DNA of 64,000 nucleotides. Source: Siphonodentalium dalli. Its lineage: Eukaryota; Mollusca; Scaphopoda; Gadilida; Siphonodentaliidae. Location: the NCBI GenBank assembly GCA_032622095.1, contig CP136063.1, forward strand, positions 12,193,814 through 12,257,813, written 5' to 3'. Position numbers and translations under genes: made by a program. Positions 19,254-30,842 of this stretch are shown here, piece after piece. Every line of letters starts with the position of its first letter. Positions within the stretch are counted from its first letter, which is position 1. The notes below the pieces were generated by a model. That model saw nothing but the letters and a program-made list of their open reading frames with translations. It was not told the origin of the DNA and ran no database searches.

Positions 19254-21539
19254 AGTCCAGTGCATTTATGGTTTTACCCAGAACTAATTGCAACAGAATT
19301 TTTTTTTGCTGGAATTGGTACATATACCCTCCATAAACAACATACTAAAAATCGGCAAAAATCGGAAAAAGGGAAATTAGTGAATTTCGTGAAAAAAAAT
19401 TGAGAAAATTTGGTCAAATCATCAATTTATGGGTTTTCATGAATGTATATAAAAAATTCAAATTTACAAGTCCTACAAATATCATGCCTATTTTGTCGAC
19501 CACATTTTCCTGAATCCAGAACTGGAAACCATTCCCAGATTCCTTAAGTATTTTTCGAGTTGTGTGCCTTCAAAAACGCGAGTTTACCTGATTTCGGAGC
19601 CTTAATTTCGCAGAATGAGCCAAATGCTGTATTATATGGTTAATTATTTAAAAAACTAGAGCAAAATTAATTACTTTTACACTGTTTTAGTAATTTCCTC
19701 ACCAGATAAAACACAAAATATGATTAATATGTGCATCTATGAATAAGGAGAATAAAATATTCTCAAACAAAATGTGTGTTCCATTGTATGGACTTAGCCA
19801 AATTTGCCTTGACACAGAACTCGTGTGATGAAATGCCATATTTGAGGTCATGTAACTCAATAAATTAATATCCATATGCTCTGCTTTTCTCATAACATTT
19901 TGAGAATACTAGATTGAACAAATTGTGAAGGAATTTCCAAATACATTGGTGAAGAAAATAAAATTATGGTCCTATGAACTCTTAGTCTAGCCTCTTTTCC
20001 GAAAATGCAATTGTGGGACGTTTTTGTCAATTTTAAAAGGATGTTAGGCATATTCAGAAAAATTAACGAAAGTTTATTGTGTAAAATTATGTGATCTGTC
20101 CTCTTAAATCATTTTTTTTTTAGAAAATAGCATTTCAATGGCTATACCAATGAATTTCACTGGATTTCACTCATCATTGTGGAAACTTACTCCAAATTTG
20201 AACGGCAGAAAAATGGGGTAGGGGAAAGCATATCAACAAAATCTTCAAAATTATGCATCTTGAAGCAGAAAACTTTATATTAACAGTTTCTGCTTACATT
20301 GTTCTTTCATACATAATTTCATATTTCCTTTGTTTATGTTTATTGACAGAGCTATAATATTTTTTGTCATAATTTGGCAGTGAAATGTCAAATTGGCTAT
20401 TTTGAGATTGTTTTATACAACATAACCATAAAATTCTAAATCAACGTCCGATAATGTATTAAGCAGTTTTATAATGCAACAGGAATGTACACAAACTGGA
20501 AGAAAACAACATTGTGTCTGAAATGGCTGTAATTTGGTGATAAGATTGCATTTTGTGATTTTCCCTACCCCTATACCAACGTTAAAATTTGGAGTCAGTT
20601 TCCTGAAAAATGAAAGAAATCAAGTGAAATACTATGGCATAACCAATGTAAGGCTAATTGTTGTGGGAGGAAAGTTCAAATAATTTTACACATTAAAACA
20701 CCCATTGTTTTTTGTTTTTATGGCCCAAAACCTTTTAGATTGGACAAAAATGCCTCAAACTGGCATCTTTGGAAACAAGCTAAAACTAAGTATTCAAAGG
20801 GCCATAAGTTGATTTTCTTAAATAATGTCCTGTTAATACCTTTACATTTTGTACAATCCAACATACTTAAAAGGTTATAAGAAAGGCATGGCATATGGGT
20901 ATTAAATTATTGAGTTACATGACCTCAAATATTGCATTTCATCACACACGTTCAGTGTCGGAGGCAAAATTGGCCAGGTCCATACAATGGAACACACATT
21001 TTGTTTGAGAATATAATCTTCTTCTTAATTATAGATACACATATTAATCATATTTTGTGTTTAATCTAGTGAGGAAATTACTATAACACTGAAAAATCCC
21101 TTCAGTTTGCTCTAGTTTTTTTAATAATTAATCGCAAATAAGGCATTTTGGCTCATTCTTCGAAATTGAGGCCCCGAAAATGGGCCGAAATCAGGTAAAC
21201 TCGCGTTTTTGAAGGCACACAACTCGAAAAATACGTAATGAATCTGGGACTGGTTTTCAGTACTAGGTTCAGGAAATTGAGGTCGACACAATACACATAT
21301 CATTTGTAGGATTTGTGAATTTGATTGTTCTTATATGCATCCATGAAAATCCATAAATTGATGATTTGACCAAATTTCCCCAAATTTATTTCACGAAATT
21401 CACCAACTTCCCTTTTTCCGATTTTTGCCGATTTTTAGTATGTTGTTTATGGAGGGTTTGTGTACTTATTCCAGCAAAAAAAAATTCTGTTGCAATTAGT
21501 TCCGGGTGTGGCATTTTTTTCTCATAAATGCACTGGACT
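19254..21539. mobile_element. 2.29-kb foldback element with arms of about 970 bp
   Basis: The ends are AGTCCAGTGCATTTATG and its inverse, flanked by ATTCT at 19,249-19,253 and 21,540-21,544. Unit 3 shows the empty site GCCATTCTACAATGCC near 30,650. The inverted arms extend from the ends to about 20,227 and 20,568. They are recognisable throughout but diverged, for example GTGTGCCTTCAAAAACGCGA in both and the ACTCCAAATTT...GGGGTAGGG segments near the centre. The central 340 bases or so are not clearly paired. No transposase was recognised, and the short minus-strand ORFs in the arms carry no domain. A long-TIR non-autonomous DNA transposon or a foldback element fits. The superfamily is unknown. 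Confidence 0.8.
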
Positions 21540-21649
21540 ATTCTACAATGCCTGGTCTATCTAGCAACTCTAGGATTTGTGAATAATTTTGTATAGGGGT
21601 ACATGTACCTGATTGTATACGGGGATTAATCATGTTTAGGTAGTCTACC

Positions 21650-21905
21650 AGTCACGTAAGATTCCTGGAACCATGCATCATCATCTTGGGGTCGAGCAGT
21701 CACGTAATATTCCTGATATCATGCATCATCAGCTTGGGAGTCGAGCATTCGCGTAAGATTCCCGACGTCATGTGTCATCATCTTGGGGTCGAGCAGTTAC
21801 GTAAGATTCCTGATATCATGCATCATCATCTTGGGAGTCGAACATTCACGTAAGATTCCCGACGTCATGCATCATCTTGGGAGTCGAGCAGTTACGTAAG
21901 ATTCC
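21650..21905. repeat. Minisatellite of about 47 bp with TTACGTAA/CACGTAA, unit 2
   Basis: Units of the type CACGTAAGATTCCTG...CATGCATCATCATCTTGGG-AGTCGAGCAG occur about five to six times, in a longer form than the 39-bp version of unit 1. It is duplicated at 25,231-25,486. It runs directly into the satellite. Confidence 0.75.
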
Positions 21906-21923
21906 TGCTAAGATTAAACTAAC

Positions 21924-22972
21924 AAATCTACAACTCTATACAGGGGCGTTGCGGGCATATCATATCATGCAGCGAGTGATTTTATTGGGGGTATATCAAC
22001 GCAAATATACAACTGTATACAGGGGCGTAGCGGGCATATCATATCATGAAGAGAGTGATTTTACTGGGGGTATAGCAAAGCAAATCTACAACTCTATACA
22101 GGGGCGTAGCGGGTATATCATATCACGGAGCGAGTGATTTTACTGGGGTATAGCAAAGCAAATCTACAACTCTATACAAGCGGGCATATCATATCACGAA
22201 GCGAGTGATTTTACTGGGGGTATAGCAAATCTACAACTCTTTGCAGGGGCGTAGCGGGCATATCATATCATGAAGCGAGTTATTTTACAGGGGTATAGCA
22301 CAGCAAATCTACAACTCTATACAGGGGCGTAGCGGGCATATCATATCATGGAGCGAGTTATTTTACTGGGGTATAACACAGCAAATCTACAACTCTATAT
22401 AGGGGCGTAGCGGGCATATCATATGAAGCGAGTGATTTTACTGGGGGTATAGCAAAGCAAATCTACAACTCTTTGCAGGGGCGTAGCGGGCATATCATAT
22501 CATGAAGCGAGTGATTTTACTGGGGGTATAGCAAATCTACAGCTCTATACAGGGGCGTAGCGGGCATATCATATCATGAAGCGAGTTATTTTACTGGGGT
22601 ATAGCACAGCAAATCTACAACTCTATACAGGGGCGTAGCGGGCATATCATATCATGGAGCGAGTTATTTTACTGGGGTATAACACAGCAAATCTACAACT
22701 CTATATAGGGGCGTAGCGGGCATATCATATGAAGCGAGTGATTTTACTGGGGGTATAGCAAAGCAAATCTACAACTCTTTGCAGGGGCGTAGCGGGCATA
22801 TCATATCATGAAGCGAGTGATTTTACTGGGGGTATAGCAAATCTACAGCTCTATACAGGGGCGTAGCGGGCATATCATATCATGAAGCGAGTGATTTTAC
22901 TGGGGGTATAGCAAAGCAAATCTACAACTCTTTGCAGGGGCGTATCGGGCATATCATATCATGAACCGAGTG
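21924..22972. repeat. Satellite array, unit 2, first copy (about 14 monomers)
   Basis: These are 74/79-bp monomers. The first monomers show the same edge variants as unit 1 (GGCGTTGCGGG, CATGCAGCGAG, TATATCAACGCAAATATAC). Internally, a block of roughly 300 bases (CTGGGGTATAACACAGC, CTATATAGGGGCG) is repeated, which shows local higher-order structure. It is cut at 22,972 by the duplication junction. Confidence 0.93.
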
Positions 22973-25900
22973 AAAAAAAATTGAGAAAATTTGGTCAAAT
23001 CATCAATTTATGGGTTTTCATGAATGTATATAAAAAATTCAAATTTACAAGTCCTACAAATATCATGCCTATTTTGTCGACCACATTTTCCTGAATCCAG
23101 AACTGGAAACCATTCCCAGATTCCTTAAGTATTTTTCGAGTTGTGTGCCTTCAAAAACGCGAGTTTACCTGATTTCGGAGCCTTAATTTCGCAGAATGAG
23201 CCAAATGCTGTATTATATGGTTAATTATTTAAAAAACTAGAGCAAAATTAATTACTTTTACACTGTTTTAGTAATTTCCTCACCAGATAAAACACAAAAT
23301 ATGATTAATATGTGCATCTATGAATAAGGAGAATAAAATATTCTCAAACAAAATGTGTGTTCCATTGTATGGACTTAGCCAAATTTGCCTTGACACAGAA
23401 CTCGTGTGATGAAATGCCATATTTGAGGTCATGTAACTCAATAAATTAATATCCATATGCTCTGCTTTTCTCATAACATTTTGAGAATACTAGATTGAAC
23501 AAATTGTGAAGGAATTTCCAAATACATTGGTGAAGAAAATAAAATTATGGTCCTATGAACTCTTAGTCTAGCCTCTTTTCCGAAAATGCAATTGTGGGAC
23601 GTTTTTGTCAATTTTAAAAGGATGTTAGGCATATTCAGAAAAATTAACGAAAGTTTATTGTGTAAAATTATGTGATCTGTCCTCTTAAATCATTTTTTTT
23701 TTAGAAAATAGCATTTCAATGGCTATACCAATGAATTTCACTGGATTTCACTCATCATTGTGGAAACTTACTCCAAATTTGAACGGCAGAAAAATGGGGT
23801 AGGGGAAAGCATATCAACAAAATCTTCAAAATTATGCATCTTGAAGCAGAAAACTTTATATTAACAGTTTCTGCTTACATTGTTCTTTCATACATAATTT
23901 CATATTTCCTTTGTTTATGTTTATTGACAGAGCTATAATATTTTTTGTCATAATTTGGCAGTGAAATGTCAAATTGGCTATTTTGAGATTGTTTTATACA
24001 ACATAACCATAAAATTCTAAATCAACGTCCGATAATGTATTAAGCAGTTTTATAATGCAACAGGAATGTACACAAACTGGAAGAAAACAACATTGTGTCT
24101 GAAATGGCTGTAATTTGGTGATAAGATTGCATTTTGTGATTTTCCCTACCCCTATACCAACGTTAAAATTTGGAGTCAGTTTCCTGAAAAATGAAAGAAA
24201 TCAAGTGAAATACTATGGCATAACCAATGTAAGGCTAATTGTTGTGGGAGGAAAGTTCAAATAATTTTACACATTAAAACACCCATTGTTTTTTGTTTTT
24301 ATGGCCCAAAACCTTTTAGATTGGACAAAAATGCCTCAAACTGGCATCTTTGGAAACAAGCTAAAACTAAGTATTCAAAGGGCCATAAGTTGATTTTCTT
24401 AAATAATGTCCTGTTAATACCTTTACATTTTGTACAATCCAACATACTTAAAAGGTTATAAGAAAGGCATGGCATATGGGTATTAAATTATTGAGTTACA
24501 TGACCTCAAATATTGCATTTCATCACACACGTTCAGTGTCGGAGGCAAAATTGGCCAGGTCCATACAATGGAACACACATTTTGTTTGAGAATATAATCT
24601 TCTTCTTAATTATAGATACACATATTAATCATATTTTGTGTTTAATCTAGTGAGGAAATTACTATAACACTGAAAAATCCCTTCAGTTTGCTCTAGTTTT
24701 TTTAATAATTAATCGCAAATAAGGCATTTTGGCTCATTCTTCGAAATTGAGGCCCCGAAAATGGGCCGAAATCAGGTAAACTCGCGTTTTTGAAGGCACA
24801 CAACTCGAAAAATACGTAATGAATCTGGGACTGGTTTTCAGTACTAGGTTCAGGAAATTGAGGTCGACACAATACACATATCATTTGTAGGATTTGTGAA
24901 TTTGATTGTTCTTATATGCATCCATGAAAATCCATAAATTGATGATTTGACCAAATTTCCCCAAATTTATTTCACGAAATTCACCAACTTCCCTTTTTCC
25001 GATTTTTGCCGATTTTTAGTATGTTGTTTATGGAGGGTTTGTGTACTTATTCCAGCAAAAAAAAATTCTGTTGCAATTAGTTCCGGGTGTGGCATTTTTT
25101 TCTCATAAATGCACTGGACTATTCTACAATGCCTGGTCTATCTAGCAACTCTAGGATTTGTGAATAATTTTGTATAGGGGTACATGTACCTGATTGTATA
25201 CGGGGATTAATCATGTTTAGGTAGTCTACCAGTCACGTAAGATTCCTGGAACCATGCATCATCATCTTGGGGTCGAGCAGTCACGTAATATTCCTGATAT
25301 CATGCATCATCAGCTTGGGAGTCGAGCATTCGCGTAAGATTCCCGACGTCATGTGTCATCATCTTGGGGTCGAGCAGTTACGTAAGATTCCTGATATCAT
25401 GCATCATCATCTTGGGAGTCGAACATTCACGTAAGATTCCCGACGTCATGCATCATCTTGGGAGTCGAGCAGTTACGTAAGATTCCTGCTAAGATTAAAC
25501 TAACAAATCTACAACTCTATACAGGGGCGTTGCGGGCATATCATATCATGCAGCGAGTGATTTTATTGGGGGTATATCAACGCAAATATACAACTGTATA
25601 CAGGGGCGTAGCGGGCATATCATATCATGAAGAGAGTGATTTTACTGGGGGTATAGCAAAGCAAATCTACAACTCTATACAGGGGCGTAGCGGGTATATC
25701 ATATCACGGAGCGAGTGATTTTACTGGGGTATAGCAAAGCAAATCTACAACTCTATACAAGCGGGCATATCATATCACGAAGCGAGTGATTTTACTGGGG
25801 GTATAGCAAATCTACAACTCTTTGCAGGGGCGTAGCGGGCATATCATATCATGAAGCGAGTTATTTTACAGGGGTATAGCACAGCAAATCTACAACTCTA

Positions 25901-26553
25901 TACAGGGGCGTATCGGGCATATCATATCATGGAGCGAGTTATTTTACTGGGGTATAACACAGCAAATCTACAACTCTATATAGGGGCGTAGCGGGCATAT
26001 CATATGAAGCGAGTGATTTTACTGGGGGTATAGCAAAGCAAATCTACAACTCTTTGCAGGGGCGTAGCGGGCATATCATATCATGAAGCGAGTGATTTTA
26101 CTGGGGGTATAGCAAATCTACAGCTCTATACAGGGGCGTAGCGGGCATATCATATCATGAAGCGAGTTATTTTACTGGGGTATAGCACAGCAAATCTACA
26201 ACTCTATACAGGGGCGTAGCGGGCATATCATATCATGGAGCGAGTTATTTTACTGGGGTATAACACAGCAAATCTACAACTCTATATAGGGGCGTAGCGG
26301 GCATATCATATGAAGCGAGTGATTTTACTGGGGGTATAGCAAAGCAAATCTACAACTCTTTGCAGGGGCGTAGCGGGCATATCATATCATGAAGCGAGTG
26401 ATTTTACTGGGGGTATAGCAAATCTACAGCTCTATACAGGGGCGTAGCGGGCATATCATATCATGAAGCGAGTGATTTTACTGGGGGTATAGCAAAGCAA
26501 ATCTACAACTCTTTGCAGGGGCGTATCGGGCATATCATATCATGAACCGAGTG
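22973..26553. repeat. 3,581-bp tandem duplication, second copy
   Basis: I found only one base difference from the first copy (25,911 T against 22,330 G, in GTATCGGG/GTAGCGGG). It includes a 5'-truncated foldback element ending at 25,120, a second minisatellite (25,231-25,486) and satellite from 25,505. The duplication is very recent, or it is an assembly artefact. Confidence 0.92.
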
Positions 26554-26600
26554 ATTTTACTTGGGGTATAGCAAAGTAGATCTACAACTGTATATATCAT
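25505..26600. repeat. Satellite array, unit 2, second copy
   Basis: This is near-identical to 21,924-22,972, but it continues past the duplication limit into the conserved right edge (AAAGTAGATCTACAACTGTA, then TATATCATATCACGCACC) that closes the array in every unit. Confidence 0.93.
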
Positions 26601-27880
26601 ATCACGCACCGTGATGTAAAAGCTTACAGCAATCGTATCGATGGCAACACCGAAACTTTAGCCTAACGTTAAAAGCTCAGTGCATTTATGGTTTTCCCTC
26701 AAACTAAAACGAACAGCAGTTTCTCATTAGGAATAAGTACATTAGCCCATCACAAGCAACGTAATAAAAATAAAAATGAACCAAGAGAGGCGAAATTGAT
26801 GAATTTGTGAATTTTTCTCTGATAGTTCTCTTCAAGAATTTGGGAATTTTAAATAATGATCATTCATTGACAAATTATGCTTACAGTTATTTGAAATATT
26901 TCACACAAAACTCCAAAATAATTCCCGCTTAGTGGATAGCACATGTTGTTTTACTCAGCGGCGAAAAATAACTTGTTCATAAAACAAAATGATTATATTG
27001 CCAGTTCAGAGCTTGGTGTGAATGTAAATCCCTATAACTCAGGATTATATCACCCTACGAAACAATGGCAGTTAATTTTTTTCAGTTGTTGCGTGAACCT
27101 TTAGACATACATAATTTGTTTAATCTTGAGTTTTATATCCTGCAACTAAATATAATATGATCACACCCGTATGATCTGATTTCGGTTATTGGATGTGGAG
27201 GCCGTCTTGAATAAATATATGTAATCCGAACGTTTCGCTTAAAGCTATCTCTGGCTACTAATTTGACCCTCCGGTGACATTGTAAGTATATGAAGATCAG
27301 GTACGGATGTATTTTCATTGTTATAGTACAGAACAAGCGTCGCGTTAACAAAACTGCAAAAAATTACAATTTTCTCACTTTAAGGGGGAGGGTTATATTT
27401 TTATCAACAACAATCTTTGAAGGTAATATCCGAAGTTTTTTTCTGGCAATTTGACTTTCCAGTTTAATGTAGAAAATTATTACGCTTTAGCACTAGGAAT
27501 TCATTAGGGAAATGACAAGCTGTGTGCCATCAGTTTCAGAAATAAATTGAAACGAAAGGAAATATTTGGCCAAACAAAAAGCACTTAAATGATTTGTTTT
27601 CGAAAATAGTATTAATTTTCCAAAATTGTGTGGAATAATGTGGTGTGGAATAATATATCTATTACTAAGATTTGAAAGGAAAACAATGCCACCATGACAT
27701 AAACTGTCATTTGATTTTTCAGTTTCTGGTAACATTAAGATTTATTCAATTAAAAATCATGAAATAAAAAATCAACACTTTCATAAACAACATCCACCCT
27801 TACATGGACCGTAATGTAGTCCCCACAACAGGCAACTGGCGGAAATTTTCTTGGTGGCCGGTTGACCATAACCTAAAAAA
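26601..27880. other. AT-rich post-array block, unit 2
   Basis: This is collinear with 11,051-12,831 minus the TTAA element, so it supplies the empty site. No gene was recognised. It ends at ACCATAACCTAAAAAAATCC, the site that carries the 4.5-kb repeat in unit 1. Confidence 0.7.
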
Positions 27881-27990
27881 ATCCTGGAGTCTGGACTATA
27901 TACACAGTGGGTAATATAAAGTTCTTACTGTATGAATCATCTCGATAAGAAAAACTGTGGCGATATGTGGTTTAACAAAATATGAATACA

Positions 27991-28088
27991 AATTTACAAC
28001 TCTATACCGGGGCGTCGCGGGCATACCATATCATGAAGCGAGTGATTTCACTGGGGGTACAGCAAAGCAAACTGCAACTGTACACACA
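27991..28088. repeat. Lone satellite monomer at the unit 2/3 junction
   Basis: This is near-identical to 17,432-17,530 and has the same GGCGTCGCGGGCATACCA and GGTACAGCAAAGC variants. The short link before it (27,881-27,990) is shared by all junctions and shows no gene. Confidence 0.85.
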
Positions 28089-28335
28089 TGCAATTAACTC
28101 ATGAAATCTCCTGATGGATCGTGGTCATGTACGACTTATTCAATTAGTCGTTTACAGATAATCATATACATAGTTAGGGACATACTCAGACCACGTTCTA
28201 GGGTTGGTCAATGCTGGCAGTAAAGACACATGTATAATATGTAAGATCTGTCATTATCGTCTGTTGGTCTCAAGCCGAGAGTTCCGGTTCAATTCCCGGC
28301 ACAAAATTATCGCCTTCTCTGGTTCCGGTTACTTA

Positions 28336-28608
28336 GGCTGAATGGGTCACTCTCACCAAATAAAAAGTGCTGAAGGGTACACAGGGTTTGAAATGTCGTT
28401 CTAAAGGACATTCAGTTTTTGTATCTGTTATGATTTCTGCTAGTTTTGTACGTTCCAATGAATATTAAAATGTTCTGAAAACAAACTTCCAATGGGCGCC
28501 AGACTTTCAGGGACACAATTTAAGTAATGGTGTTCGTGCCTTCAGCACATGTTCAAACCCTGTGTACCCTTCCGCACTTTTTGTGGTGCTCAGAGTGACC
28601 CCTTCAGC
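28336..28608. mobile_element. 273-bp MITE with 8-bp target duplication (hAT-like)
   Basis: GTTACTTA at 28,328-28,335 is repeated at 28,609-28,616. Units 2 and 4 show the single site. The inverted terminal repeats extend about 57 bases with few mismatches, from GGCTGAATGGGTCACTCT inward to GGGTACACAGGGTTTGAA. The terminal base may be offset by one. An 8-bp duplication is typical of hAT elements, but the terminal bases are not the classical hAT consensus. There is no coding capacity. Confidence 0.82.
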
Positions 28609-28712
28609 GTTACTTATATTGAATTGATCAGAAACCTAATTTTACAATCATCATGTTGGTATTTGGTGAATACCCCTCATTTGAAGGACATATATTCTTT
28701 ATTGTCCCTTTG

Positions 28713-28903
28713 TTAGGAGAGAGATGACGTGACTCTAAACCGCCCGGTATTGTACACGTAGGCTGTGTTTTTATCTATCGTTTCGTGAATGGTGCTTTTA
28801 ATCACAACCACATATTTAGACGCACGTTTATTGCGCACAAAACGATATTCCCTTTGTTCGATTGATACGAGATCCTTCCGTGTCTTCTTCTTCTTCTCTT
28901 TAA
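28713..28903 (-). pseudogene. Unknown minus-strand ORF relic, unit 3
   Basis: This is the homologue of 713-973 with four AAG codons in the Lys tract. It is open from there to the stop, followed by AATAAA on the minus strand. The upstream frame is broken by the same extra base as in units 2 and 4. Confidence 0.3.
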
Positions 28904-29181
28904 ACTATCCATCCATTTAGAGGAAACCATTCTGGTATGTACATTAGGTAGATTGATAAAACAACAATTGGATACATCTGCGTATATGCCTATCAGACAA
29001 GGGACAGCGATCGGTATATTGAACGGTGTAGATGTTAGCACTATATGGTGGATTAATGATAGGCGTCACTGACACCAGTCGCTGCCACGGACGTTGAACA
29101 TCGATCGACCAAAAATGAACTGCAACTTGTCCATAAATACTGCCACTTCGCGAGATATGGCAATGGACATATAGGACTATC

Positions 29182-29189
29182 TGACGTCA
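29182..29189. promoter_or_regulatory. CRE-like palindrome TGACGTCA, unit 3 site 1
   Basis: This is a perfect octamer about 100 bases before the zinc-finger ATG, in the context CTATCTGACGTCACGAGG as in unit 1. Confidence 0.45.
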
Positions 29190-29238
29190 CGAGGAGACAA
29201 ACCTGTAAACAGCGGATATATAGCATTATAGGGCTATC

Positions 29239-29246
29239 TGACGTCA
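29239..29246. promoter_or_regulatory. CRE-like palindrome TGACGTCA, unit 3 site 2
   Basis: This second perfect octamer lies 57 bases after the first and 46 bases before the ATG. Confidence 0.45.
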
Positions 29247-29279
29247 CGAGATAAACAACGGATGTATAGGGCTACCTGA

Positions 29280-30098
<819 letters not shown>

Positions 30099-30217
30099 CA
30101 TAACATTTATTAGCATAAAACACCATGTAAGGCAGTATGCACAAAATACAATATTAATTAAATACAACAAGTATTATACAACAAGTGATGTAGTTATTTC
30201 ATTGAATATATAATTTG

Positions 30218-30655
30218 TTATTCGATCTTCAATGGATTTCTTTTTCGGTTTGAAATGTCGACCTTTTCAATGGATAAATTGTGGTTACTAATCCTTATCC
30301 GTGCAAAACGCGTTCTATCTTCCACACATTTTGTTCCGATAAGATATTTCTCCATAGAATAGTTATCTTTAAAAAGCCTATAAGTTCGTAATTTATTTTC
30401 ACCACTTTTCTTGTTGTCATCAGATCGATTTGATAAATTCGGCGACGTGTTCATTTCGTAATCTTTACTTAAGTTTACCGACAATGACATTAAATTTGTT
30501 GTTTGATATATGCCGGGATCTAAATCGATGTCATATGCCTCTAGTATTCTAAATATTGACGTTGACATACTTTTCTGCGCTCTTTGTTCACACATAGCAT
30601 TGTATAAAATATCATTTCGAGTATGTGAGGTCAACTTAAGTGCATAACTAGCCAT
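30218..30655 (-). pseudogene. Antisense reverse-transcriptase C-terminal relic, unit 3
   Basis: This is the uninterrupted 145-codon form. It contains SGENKLRTYRLFKDNY, EKYLIGTKCVEDR and ARIRISNHNLSIEK. Shifting one base near 30,265 restores a family-like continuation (GRHFKP, then a basic stretch and EDR), so the tail read in the apparent frame is a frameshift product. There is no catalytic domain and the 5' part is missing. It resembles the C-terminal part of invertebrate retrotransposon polymerases, by motif memory only. It shows little change among units because the units are recent, which is not evidence of selection. Confidence 0.5.
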
Positions 30656-30764
30656 TCTACAATGCCTGGTCTATCTAGCAACTCTAGGATTTGTGAATAA
30701 TTTTGTATAGGGGTACATGTACCTGATTGTATACGGGGATTAATCATGTTTAGGTAGTCTACCA

Positions 30765-30832
30765 GTCACGTAAGATTCCCGACGTCATGCATCATCTTGG
30801 GAGTCGAGCAGTTACGTAGGATTCCTGCTAAG
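30765..30832. repeat. Short TTACGTA minisatellite remnant, unit 3
   Basis: Only two repeats remain (TCACGTAAGATTCCCGACGT, then GAGCAGTTACGTAGGATTCC) before the satellite begins. Units 1 and 2 have about twelve and about six. Confidence 0.7.
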
Positions 30833-30842
30833 ATTAAACTAA

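Larger units (their letters stand above)
19392..22972. repeat. 3,581-bp tandem duplication, first copy
   Basis: This segment is repeated at 22,973-26,553. It covers most of the foldback element, the minisatellite and a satellite array. The junction joins satellite (CATGAACCGAGTG) to a point inside the foldback arm (AAAAAAAATTGAGAAAATTT), with a GTGA overlap shared by both breakpoints. Confidence 0.92.

Noticed and set aside
19699-19893. Identical minus-strand ORFs at 19,699 and 23,280, and at 21,121 and 24,702
   Set aside because: They are identical because of the 3,581-bp duplication. They lie in the arms of the foldback element and show no domain.
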